The notes under the pieces are model-generated. The model saw nothing but the letters and a program-made list of their open reading frames with translations. It was not told where the DNA came from and made no database searches. From the NCBI GenBank assembly GCA_016182905.1, contig JACPFR010000003.1, positions 1 through 40,262 of the forward strand: a DNA stretch of 40,262 nt, given 5' to 3'. Position 1 is the first letter of the stretch. Each line of letters begins with the position of its first letter. The stretch is from Elusimicrobiota bacterium. Lineage in GTDB: Bacteria > Elusimicrobiota > Elusimicrobia > UBA1565 > UBA9628. The position numbers were made by a program, and so were the translations under genes. Below are positions 12,129-24,100 of this stretch, piece after piece.

Positions 12129-15100
12129 TTTACCACCCCGATCTTGCCGCTGCGGTGAATGTCCCTCTCGCCGGACTTTTGGGCGGTGATGACGTAGGCG
12201 TATACGCCCGAGCCGATGCCGGAGAGGTCCCAGACGTGCTCGTAGGTGAACTGGGCTCCAAGACCGTTGCCGTCGTCGAACGCGCCCAGGTTGCGGAAGT
12301 TGGAGGAGGAGTGGACCTTGCGTCCCGCCACGTCGTAGACGTTCACCTGGACCGAGTCGGCGAGGCCCGGCTGAATCCGGATCGTGACCGCGCCCACGCC
12401 GCGCGCGGGGTTCGGGAAAGCGTAAGCCGCCTTCACGCCGAAGCTCGCGTCGGCGGCCAAAGGCGCGGCCGCGGTGGAAGTGTCGGTCCCCGTGTAGACC
12501 TGGTAGAGCGAGAAGTGCGTGGTCTTGGCCGTCACGGTGAGGCTCTGCTTGTCCACCGTCGAGTCGAGCTCCTCCCAGGCCTTCGTCTTGGGGTTCCAAT
12601 AGTGGACCCTGAGGTCCGCGTCGGCGGCATTCTGCGCCGCGAGCAGCTCCGGGTTGTACGGGATGGTCAGAGTGACCGGCTTGTCGAACTCGGCGCCGTG
12701 CGGCTGGAACTCGACCGGCGGGGACGCGACCTTCATATTCTTGTCGTCCGCGCCGCGCCGGCTTTCGTCGGCGACCGCCGCTGTCGGCGTGCTGACGGAG
12801 ATCCTCAGGTCCTCGGGCAAGGCGTCGGGCGGGATGCTGACGGCGGCGCGGTCCTTGCGCTCAACGAGGCCGCCGTCCTCGCGGTCGATGACCTCGCGCG
12901 CGATGTTGTCGTCCTCAGGCCCCTGCGCGGGCGCGAATACGGTAGCGCTGCCGTCGGGCAGGCTGAACTTCTTGATCCGCACGTCGTTGCGGTCGGCGAC
13001 GTAGAGCGCCCCTTCGGCGTCCATCGCCAAGCCGGTGGGCTTGCGCAGCTTGATGGAGGAGACGGAGCGCCGCTCTCCTGCCTCCCCGCGCCGTTTGCCG
13101 CCGAACGCGAGGTTGAGATTGCCCTGAAAGTCATACTTGAGGATGCGGCCGCTCTGCTGATCCGAGACCAAGAGGCACTTGCCCGACGGCGTAACCGCGA
13201 TGCCGACCGGCCGTGCTGCGCCCCGGCCCTTGAGTCCTAAGACCGGCACCGTCATGAGGAGGCGGCCGGTCGCGTCGAAGGCCAGCGCTCGGCGTCCCTT
13301 GGAATCGGCGACGTAGATGTTGGCCGCCAAGTCCAAGGCGATGCCCACCGGCTTGCCCAGCCTGGGCCGTTCATCGTCGTCGTCCTTCGCCCCGCGCTCG
13401 TCGTCCCCTTCCGGGGCTTCCGGCGCAGCCGGGAGGTCGAAGGCCAACGTGAAGATGCCCGTCGAGGAGAACACCTGAACGCGGTGGTTGTCCGTGTCCG
13501 AGACATAGATATTTCCCGCCGCGTCGACGGCGATGCCGGAGGGGCTCTTGAATTCGGCCGGCCCGGCGCCAGCCGTGAACTCGACCTTGCGCTCGGCCTT
13601 GTTTTGATCGTCCCCGCCCTCGATCTTCCGGCGTCCGATATCGAGCATGACCTGGCCGGCCGGAGAGAGCTTGAGCACGCGATGGTTGCCGGTGTCCGCC
13701 ACGAAGATGCTCCCCGCCGCGTCGACCGCGACCGCCGCGGGACGCTTGAGCCTGAGCGTTGAGGTCGAGGGCCGCGGATGATCGTCATTGGCCTCGTCGT
13801 TGCGCCCGCGCCCGCCGAAGGAGGCGAGGGCGGCGCCGGTGCTCGAGAACACCGCTACGCGGTCGTTGTTGCGGTCGGCGACGTAGATTTTCCCGTCGCC
13901 ACCGACGGCCACCCCCTCCGGCATGTTGAACGTGTCGTGCCCGCCCAAGACGAGCACGGTCGCGGGATCGCCGACGAACACGTTGAGCGCGAGGACGGAC
14001 CCGTTCTGCACGAGGTCGTTCGCGCTCAGCCTGAGCGTCTGCCAGCCGCCAAGCGTGCTCGCGTCCCAGACGCCGAGTGTGCCCGAGCTTACGGCAACCG
14101 TCCCCGAGCTGATGAGCGCGAAGCCCGCCGAGGCGTCCTTGCCCGGCGCGAACTCGAGCGTGTAGGTATGGAAATGGCGGTCCTGGGCCGTGCCGAGCAC
14201 GGGAAACTTGCCTTTGAGCACGCGGCAGACGCCCGAATCGCAGGACGCCGGCGAGAGAAGCGCCACCTCGGGCGGCGTCGAATCAAGCAGCACCGTGCTC
14301 GACTTGATCGCTTCCGTGTTGAGGACGTTGTCGCGCGAGTAGAACTCGATGACCTTGTTCGCGTCCAGGCCGGCCATGCTGAAGGGCGTCGAGAACGTCT
14401 GGAAAGCGGCGCCGCCGGGAGCGAGGTCGGAAACCCGGTAGAAGGTGTCCTTAACGCCCGAGGCCACGTCGCTGATGATGGGATCGACGGCGTTGGTCGA
14501 GAACGGCGTGCGCGTGCTGACGAGCAGGCCTGTCGGCAGTTGGAACTGCGGCTGGCCGACGATAAGCGAGCTGACCGGCGGCGTGGCGTCGGAGCGGACC
14601 TGCAGCGTGCGGAGGGTCTCGACGTTGGCCACGTTATCGACGGCCCGGTACAGGATCGTGTGGCGCCCCTCGGCGAAGGTCAGCGCGGCGGAATAGACGG
14701 TGAACGGTCCGCCGTTGATCGAGACCTCAATTCGGCTCACTCCGGAGCCGAGCTGCCCGGTGGGCAAGGTGGGATCGACGGCGGAAAGCTTGACCGGCGT
14801 GGCCGGCGTGATGTAGTTGGTTCCGTCGGCCGCGACGAAAAGCGGCGAGTCGATGGTCGCCGAGCTGACCGGCGCCGTGGCGTCCGCGAAAACCGTGGTG
14901 CTGCGCGGGACTTCCATGTTCTGGACGCGGTCCTGGCTCTGATAAGCGATCAAGTGCGCGCCCTCGGGCAAGCCGAACGCGCCGGCGAAGGCCTGGAAGG
15001 CGCCGCCGTTATCCTGCCACTGCGTGAACGCCAGGCCGGAGGCGACGCCGTTGACTACGGGATCGGCGGCGGGCAGGGCGAGCCGTGTATCGGATGAGGC

Positions 15101-18100
15101 GTAGAAGCTCGTCGCGTCAGGCCCCGGGAACTGGCGGCCGCCCAGCACGGCGAGCGTCGTCAGCGGCGACGTGTCGTCGAGGGCCACCATAGTCGAGCGG
15201 GTAACTTCCACGTTTCCGACGTTGTCGGTCGCGAAATAGTCGAGCGTCTTGAGCCCGTCGGAAAGCGGCAGAGTGAACGGCGCGGCATAGGTCCCGAAGG
15301 GGTCGCCGCCACGGCGGAAGGAGATCTGCCGCACGCCCGAGGCGACGTTCAAAACGACCGGGTCCTGAGCCGACAGGGTCATCAGGGTCGCGGCCGCGAC
15401 GATCACGGGCTGGCCCTGTCCGGGATCGAATTTCGGCGCGCCGATGGCCAAGGCGGACGCCGGTTGAGTGGCGTCGGATTGGATGTTGAGCGTGAGGATC
15501 GCCTCGACGTTGGCTACGTTGTCGATGGCGCGATACAGGATCGTGTGCCGCCCTTCGGCGAAGGTCAACGCCGAGGAATAAGCGGTGAACGGCCCGCCGT
15601 CCACGGCGACTTCGATGCGGTGGACGCCCGAGGCCACGCCCGAGACGGCCGGATCGACGGCCGTGAACGTGACGGGCGTCGCGGGCGTGATGTAGTTGGT
15701 CCCGTCGGCCGCGGCAAACCACGGCGCGCCGATGTGCGCCGTTGTCACCGGCGGCGTGGCGTCGACGAGGACCGAGGTCGAGCGCAGCACCTCCATGTTC
15801 AGGACGCGGTCCTGGCTCTGGTAGCCGACGGCATGAGCGCCTTCCGGCAAGGCGAACGCCGCGGTGAAGGTCTGGAACGCTCCGCCGTTATCCCGCCACT
15901 GCGTGAGAGCCAAGCCCGAAGCGACCCCGTTGACCGTAGGATCGACGGCGGGCAGCGCCAGCCGCGTATCGGAGGAGGCATAGAAGCTCGTCGCGTTCGG
16001 TCCCGGGAACTGACGGCCGCCCAGGACGGCCAGAGCGGTCGCCGGCGCGGTGTTGTCGAGGGCGAGCGAAGTGCTACGCGCGACTTCGACGTTCCCGACG
16101 TTGTCCGCGGCGAAATAATCGAGCGTCTTGAGCCCGTCGGGGAGCGGCAGCGTGAGCGGCGCGGCATAGGCCCCGAAGGCATCGCCGCCGCGGCGGAAGG
16201 ATATCTGCCTCACGCCCGAGGCGACCTCTTGGACCTCCGGGTCCTGGGCGCTCAGCGTCAGCGGCGTCGCCGCGGCCACGAACACGGGCCGGCCGTCGCC
16301 GGGATCGAACTGCGGGCTGCCGATGGCGAGCGCTGAGTCGGGCACGGTCGCGTCCACGAAGACCGTGGCGCTCTTGAGCAGTTCAAGATTGCCGATATTG
16401 TCCTGGCTCTGGAACTCGACGCGGCGGACGCCCTCGGAGAGGCTGAAGGGCGAGACGAAGTTCTGGTACGCTCCTTGGCCGGTGCGATAGCGGGTGAAGG
16501 CGACACCCGACGCCACGTTATTGATCTCCGGGTCCTGAGCCGGCAGCGCGTAGGTGAACTGCGCCGGGGCATAGCTGCGTCCCCCCTCCGTGAAGAACGC
16601 GCCGCTGGGCGTGAAGCTCGTTATGGGCGGCGTGTGGTCGGATCGCAGGTCGAGGCGGCTCGTCGCCGATACGTTGCCGACGCGGTCGAGTGCGCGGAAC
16701 AGGACGGTATGGCGTCCCTCCGGGAAGGTCAGCGCGGAGGCGTAAGCGGCGAATGCCCCGCCGTCGATAGCGACCTCGATGCGATCGACGCCGGATGCCA
16801 CGGCATTAACCACGAGGTCGAAGGCGGAAAGCGTTACCGGCGTCGCCGGCGTGATATACCTCGTGCCGTCGGCTCCGACGAAGAACGGCGAGCCGATGGT
16901 GGCCGAGCTGACCGGCGCCGTTGCGTCGACAAGGACCGTCGTTGAGCGCAGCACCTCCAGGTTTTGGACGTTGTCTTGGCTCTGGTAGGCGAACAGGTGG
17001 GAACCTTCGGAGAGCGCGATGGGCGCGGTGAAGGTCAGGAGCGCGCCGCCGTTGTCCTGGTAGCGCGTAAAGGCCACGTCCGAGGCGACGTCGTTGACGA
17101 TGGGATCGGCGGCCGGCAACGCGTAGCGCGTATCGAAAGAGGCATAGAACGTGCCGCTCAAGGGCGAGGACGCCTGCTTGCCGTCGATGACGGCTAGTTC
17201 CGTGTGCGGCTGCGTGGCGTCGGACTGGACGTTGAGCGTGCGGATCGCCTCGACGTTGGCGACATTATCCACGGCTCGATACAGGATCGTGTGTCGCCCC
17301 TCGGCGAAGGTCAGCGCCGCGGAATAGACGGTTAACGGTCCCCCGTCGATCGCGACCTCGATTCGGCTCACTGCCGAGCCGGGCTGCCCGGTGGGCAAGG
17401 CGGGATCGACGGCGGAAAGCGTGACCGGCGTCGCCGGCGTGATGTAGACAGTCCCGTCCGAGGCGATAAACTGCGGCGCGGCGACCGTGGCGGAGCTGAC
17501 CGGCGCCGTGGCGTCGATGAGGACCGTCGTCGAGCGCGGCACCTCCAGGTTCGAAACGTTGTCCTGGCTCTGATAGGCGAGCAGGTGCGCGCCTTCCGGC
17601 AGGCCGAACGCCGACGCGAAGACTTGGAAGGCGCCGCCGTTGTCTTGGTACTGGGTCAAGGCCAGGCCGGAAGCCACGCCGCCCGTCACAGGGTCGGCGG
17701 CGGGCAGGCTGAAGCGCGTGTCGGAGGAAGCGTAGAAGCTCGCCGCATCGGGCCCCGCGAACTGACGGCCGCCCAAGACCGCCAGCACGGTCGCCGGCGC
17801 TGTGTTGTCGAGGGCGAGCGTGGCGCTCCTGGTGGCTTCAGTATTATCGACGTTGTCGGCTGCGAAGAAATCCACCGTCTTGAATCCGTCGGGAAGCGGC
17901 AGCGTAAACGGCCCGGCGTAGGTCCCGAACGCATCGGTCCCTCGGCGGAATGAGACTCGCCGTACTCCGGAGGCCACCTCTTGGAGCACGGGGTCCTGGG
18001 CGCTCAGCGTCAGCGGCGTCGCCGCCGCCACGAACACGGGTTGGCCGTTGCCGGGATCGAATTTCGGGTTGCCGACGGCGAGCGCGGAGACGGGCAAGGT

Positions 18101-21100
18101 CGCGTCCACGAAGACCGTGGCGTTCGTGAGCAGCTCAAGATTGCCGACGTTGTCCTGGCTCTGGAATTCGACACGGCGGATGCCCTCGGAGAGGCTGAAC
18201 GTCGATACGAAGTTCAGGTATGCGCCTTGGCCGGTGCGATAGCGTGTGAAGGCGACACCCGACGCCACGTTATTGATCTCCGGGTCCTGCGCCGGCAGCG
18301 CGTAGGTGAACTGCGCCGGGGCATAGCTGCGTCCCCCCTCCGTGAAGAGCGCGCCGCTGGGCATGAAAGCGGTCGCCGGCCGAGTGTCGTCGGACTGCAG
18401 ATCAAGCCGGTGCGTCGCCTCGACGTTGCCGACGCGGTCGAGCGCGCGGAACAGGACGGTATGGCGTCCCTCCGGGAAGGTCAGCGCGGAGGCGTAAGGG
18501 GCGAATGCCCCGCCGTCGATGGCGACCTCGATGCGGTCGACGCCGGACGCCACGCCGTTGCTCACCGGGTCGAGGGCGGAGAACGTCACGGGCGTTGCCG
18601 GCGTGACGTAATTCGTCCCGTCGGCGCCGACAAACAGCGGCGAGCCGATGGCGGCGGCGCTCACGGGTGCGGTGGCATCGACGAGAACGGTCGTGCTCCT
18701 GAGGACCTCGAGATGGCCGACGTTATCCTGGCTTTGATAGCCCAGAGCATGGCTGCCCTCGGCCAGTTGGAAGACGGACGCGAAGTTCTGGAACGGTCCT
18801 CCGTTGTCCTGATAGCGAGTTAAGGCGATGCCGGAAGCCACGCCGTTGACGACTGGATCGGCGGCCGGCAACGAGAAGCTCGTATCGGCCGAGGCATAGA
18901 AGCTGTTGACGCCGGAGCCCGCGGCTTGCCTGCCGCCGGCGAGAGTCAAAGCGGTCTGCGGCGTCGTAGCGTCCGAGCGGACGAGCAAAGTATGGACGGT
19001 CTCGACGTTGGCCACGTTGTCCACGGCTTTGAACAGGATAGTATGGAGACCCTCGGCGACAGTGAGCGCCGCGCCGTAGGGGCTGAAAGCCTCGCCGTCG
19101 ATCGCGACCTCGATGCGGCTCACGCCGGAGCCGGGTTGTCCGGCGGGCAACGAGGGGTCGGCGGCGGACAAGGTGATCGGTGTCTCCGGCGTGAGGTAGA
19201 TCGTTCCATCCGCGGCGATGAACCGCGGCGTCGCGATCGAGGCGGTGCTGACCGGCGCCGTGGCGTCGACGAGGACCGTCGTCGAGCGCGGCACCTCCAG
19301 GTTCGAGACGTTGTCCTGGCTCTGATAGGCGAGCATGTGGCTGCCCTCGGGCAAGGCGAAGGCGGCGGTGAAAGCCTGGTAGGCGCCGCCGTTATCCTGC
19401 CATTGCGTAAACGCCAGGCCCGATGCCACGTCGCTGGCGACGGGGTCGACGGCAGGCAGGCCGAAGCGGGTCTCAGGAGAAGCGTAGAAGGTCGCGGCGT
19501 TCGGCCCGGGAAACTGCCGGCCGTCGAGGACAGCCAGGGAAGTGAGAGGCGTGGTGTCGTCCGACTGCACACTGAGGGTCTGGGCGATCTCGATGTTGCC
19601 CACCGTATCGATGGATCGGAACAGGATCGTGTGCCGCCCCTCGGCGAAGGTCAGAGCGCCGGAGTAAGCCGCAAAGGGCCCGCCGTCGACCGCCACTTCC
19701 GTGCGCGACACCCCCGAGGCCACCGTGCCGACCGTCGGATCGACGGCCCGGAAGGTTACCGGCGTGGCAGGAGTGATGTAGTTGGTCCCATCGGGCGCGA
19801 CGAAGAGCGGCTCGCCGGTCTCGGCGGTGGTGACCGGCGGCGTGTCGTCGGATTGGACGGTCAACGTCCGCGCGAGTTCGGTGTTGCCCACGTTGTCGAC
19901 GGCGCGGAACAGGACGCTATGCGCCCCCTCGCCGAAGGTCAGCGCCGCGGTGTAGAGCGCATAGGGTCCGCCGTCGATCGATGTCTCGATGCGCTGCACC
20001 CCCGACGCCACGCCGTTGACCGCGGGATCGGCGGCTGAGAAGGCCACCGGCGTTGCGGGCGTGATGAACCTCGCTCCGCCCGCCGCGAGGAACAGCGGCG
20101 AGCCGATGGTGGCCGAACTGACCGGCGCCGTCGCGTCGACGAGGACGGTCGTCGAGCGCAGCACTTCCAGGTTCTCGACGTTGTCCCGGCTTTGATAACC
20201 CAGCGCGTGGCTGCCCTCAAGCAGGGTAATCGGCGCGTTGAAAGTCTGGAAGACGCCGCCGTTGTCCTGCCAGCGCGTGAAAGTGACGCCGGACGCCACG
20301 TTGCTGATCGCGGGGTCCGCCGCCGGCAGGGAAAGCCTCGTGTCGGAGGAGGCGAAGAAGCTCGCCGCATTGGGTCCAGGGAACTGCCTGCCGCCGATGA
20401 GGCCTAAGGCCGTGAGCGGCGCCGTGTCGTCCGACTGGACGTTCAAGGTCCGGGCGGCCTCGGCGTTGCCGACATTATCGAAGGCGCGATATTGCACCGT
20501 ATGCCGGCCCTCGGCGAAGGTCAGCGCCGAGGAGTAAGCGACGAACGATCCGCCGTCGACGGCGACCTCGATGCGGTTGACGCCCGAGGCGACTCCCTGG
20601 ACCACGGGATCGGCCGCCGTGAAGGCGACGGGCGTTCCCGGAGCGACGTAGTTGGTCCCGTCCGGCGCCGCATAGAGCGGCGCGCCGATCTGGACCGAGG
20701 TCACGGGTGCCGTGGCGTCGATGAGAACCGTCGTCGAGCGCAGCACCTCCAGGTTCTGGACGTTGTCCTGGCTCTGGTAGGCGACGACGTGGCTGCCCTC
20801 GGCCAGAGAGAACGCGGAGCCGAAGTTCTGGAGCGTGCCCGCGTTGTCTTGAAAGCGCGTGAAGGCTATGCCGGCGGCCACGCCGTTGACGACGGGATCG
20901 ACAGCGACCAAGTCAAAGCGCGTCCCGGCCGAGGCGTAGAAGCTGGCCGCGTCCGGTCCGGGATGCTGCCGGCCGCCCTGCACCGCCAGGGAAGTCGCCG
21001 GTGCCGCGCCGTCGAGCGCGAAGGTCCTGGACTCGGCGGTCTCGCGATTGGCGACGTTGTCCTCGGCGAAGAATTCGACGGTCTTCAGGCCGTCGGGAAC

Positions 21101-24100
21101 GGCGAGGCCGAACGAGCTTGTGTAGGTCGTGAAGGCATCGGACCCGCGCCGGAACGAGATGAGCCGCAGGCCCGAGGCGACGCCGCCGCTCATCGGATCG
21201 ACTGCGGCCAAGCTGAGCAGCGTGGCTGGCGCGACGAACACGGGCTGGCCGCCGCCGGGGTCGAAGCTGGGCGCGCCGACCGACAGGCTGCTCGTCGGCG
21301 CGGTGGCGTCGACGTGGACAGTCTCCGTCTTGAGCGATTCGAGGTTGCCTACGTTATCCTGGCTCTGGAACTCTACCGCGCGCACGCCCTCGCTCAGGCT
21401 GAAAGCCGAGCTGTAGGTCTGAAGCCCTCCGCCGGTCCCGAACCGCGTGAAGGCCACGCCCGAGGCCACTTGGCTGACGATCGGATCTTGCGCGCTGAGG
21501 CTATATGAGAACGATGCCGGGGCGAAGTTGCGCGCCTCAGACACGAAGAAGTCGCCGCTGGCGGCCAGCGTCGTGAGCGGCGGCGTGGCGTCGGACTGGA
21601 CCGTCAACGTCCGTGCCGTCTCGACGTTGCCGACCTTATCCACGGCCCGGAAGAGCATGGTATGGCGTCCCTCAGCGAAGAAGAGGGGCCCGCTGTAGCT
21701 GACGTAACCCGCGCTGTCGATGTTGACCTCGATGCGGTCGAGTCCCGAGGCGACGTCGGCCGCCAGCGGGTCGGCGGACGAGAAGGTGACGGGCGTGGCC
21801 GGCGTCACGTAGCGGGTGCCGTCGGCCGCGGTAAAGGACGGTGAGCCGACTTCGGCCGCGCTGACCGGCGCGGTAGCGTCGGACTGGACGCTGAGCGTGC
21901 GGGTCGCCTCGATGTTGCCGACGTTATCGACGGCGCGGTAGAGCACCGTGTGCCGGCCCTCGGCCAAGGTGAGCGGCGCGATCCGCGGCGCGAAAGGCTC
22001 GCCATCGACCGAGACCTCGATGCGCTGCAGTCCGGAGGCAACATCGGCGACGAGCGGGTCCACCGCCGAGAAGTTGATCGGGGTCGCCGGCGTGATGTAG
22101 TTGACGCCGTCCGCGGCCGTAAACAGCGGGGCGCCGAGCTGGACCATGGTGGAGGGCGGCGTGGTGTCCGAGCGCAGCTCGAGCGAGCGCGCGGCCTCCG
22201 TGTTGCCCACGTTGTCGACCGCGCGATAGAGCAGTTCGTGGCGGCCCTCGGCGAGCGCGAGAGCGGAGTTCACGGCCGCGAAGGCCGCGCCGTCAAGCGA
22301 CAGTTCGACGCGGCTCACGCCCGAGCCCGCTTGGCCGCCCGGCAGCGCCGGGTCGGCCGCGCTGAAGGTCACGGTGCTCGCCGGCGTGACGTAGCGCGCC
22401 CCGTCAGCCGCGACGAAGAGCGGCGCTCCTACGCCGGCCGCGGTCGTCGGGGCGGTCGCGTCGACGAGCACCGTGCTGCTGCGCATCACCTCCAGGTTCT
22501 GAACCCGGTCCCGACTGCGATAGACCAAAGCGTGGCTGCCTTCAGGGAGACTCAAAGGCGTGGTGAAGGTCTGGAAGGCGCCGCCGTTTTCCTGGTACTG
22601 CGTCAACTCGACGCCCGAAGCGACGCCGTTGACCAGCGGGTCGACGGACGCCAGGCTGATGCGGGTCGCCAGGGAGGCATAGAAGGTGGCCGCGTCTGGG
22701 GCGGGGTATTGCCGGCCGCCTTCCGCGGCGAGCGTCGTCAGGGGAGCCGTGTTGTCCACGGCGACGGCGGCCGGGCGCGCCGCCTCGCGATTCTGGAGCG
22801 CATCCTCAGCGTAGAACGAGAGCGCCCGAGCGCCGTCGGCGTCCGCGCCGAGCGTGAACGTCGAGGTGAAGATCTGGCCCGAGGCCGGGGCTGGGTTCGT
22901 GAAGCGGCCGCGCAGGATCGCGTCCACATTCAGCTCCTGGAAGGATACGCCCAGGCCCGCGGCGTCGTTGGAGTTCACGAGATCGTCGATCGAAGAGAGC
23001 GTGAAGAGCGTGTCGCGGGTGACGAACAGGGAGCCGCCCGGGCCGCCTGAGGCCTGAGGCGCGCCGACGGCGAGCGTCGAGCGGGGCGCGAGCGTGTCGT
23101 GTACCACCTCGAAGGTGTCGCCGGCCGCCGCCGCGGCGTTCTGCACGAAGTCAGTCGCCGAGACGCGCAGCTGCCAGAGCCCGTCATCCAGGGAGAGCGG
23201 CTGCAGAGCCTGGCCGGAGGCGACCGCGACGACCGCGGGCCGCGCGCCGCGCGGGCTGCCGCGGTCCTGGATCTGTGTCAGGACGGCGCTCATAACGGGC
23301 GTGGGGTCGAAGTTGTCGGTCACCGTGAAGCTGACCGGAATCGTGTTCTTGGTGGCGACGTAGCTGCCCGCGCCGGGCGCCGTGATCGTGATGACCGGGG
23401 CCGTGGCGTCGTAGGTAATCGCGAGCGTCCGCGTCGTCTCGAGGTTGCCGACGTTGTCCTGGCTGCGGAACTCGACTGCGTGCCGACCCTCGGAGAGCGG
23501 CGCGAGCGGCGAGACGAAGGCGGTGAAGGGAGCGGTCGGGGCAGCGTCGAGCCGGTACTGCGTGAAGGCGACACCGGAGGCGAGCGCGCCGGGCAGCGCC
23601 GGGACGGGATCGGCCGCCGTGAAGGCCAGGCGCGCGCCCGAGGACACGAAGAGATCGCCGCCCGCGTCCGTGAACTCGAAGCCGCCGCTCAAGCCGCGCG
23701 CGGTCAGCGGCGAGGTCGCGTCCACCTGCAGTTCGAGCGTGTTCTCCGTCTCGCGGTTGCCGACGCGGTCCACGGCGCGGAAGAGCAGGACGTGGCGGCC
23801 CTCCGCGAAGGTCAGCGCCGAGGCGTAGGTCACGAAAGCGCCGCCGTCCACGCTGACCTCGAGGCGCTCGACTCCCGAGGCGACGTTGGCGACCGTCGGG
23901 TCTATGGCCGTGAGGCTCACGGGCGTCGCCGGCGAGATGAACCGGACGCCGGCGGCCGAGACGTAGAGCGGCGAGCCGACGCTCGCCGTGCTGACCGGCG
24001 CGGCCGCGTCTATGAGGATCGTGCTGCTCTGTGCGACCTCGGCGTTGCCCAGGTTATCGCGGCTGTGATAGTTCAGCGTGTGCGAGCCCTGAGTCAGCAA

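Noticed and set aside
12119-23050. Long plus-strand open frames opposite the giant gene (for example 13778-15097, 18926-20038, 21950-23050)
   Set aside because: They are Arg/Gly/Asp/Val-rich low-complexity translations antisense to a repeated GC-rich coding sequence, with no domains and no ribosome binding sites. The minus-strand frame is continuous and full of recognisable domains.
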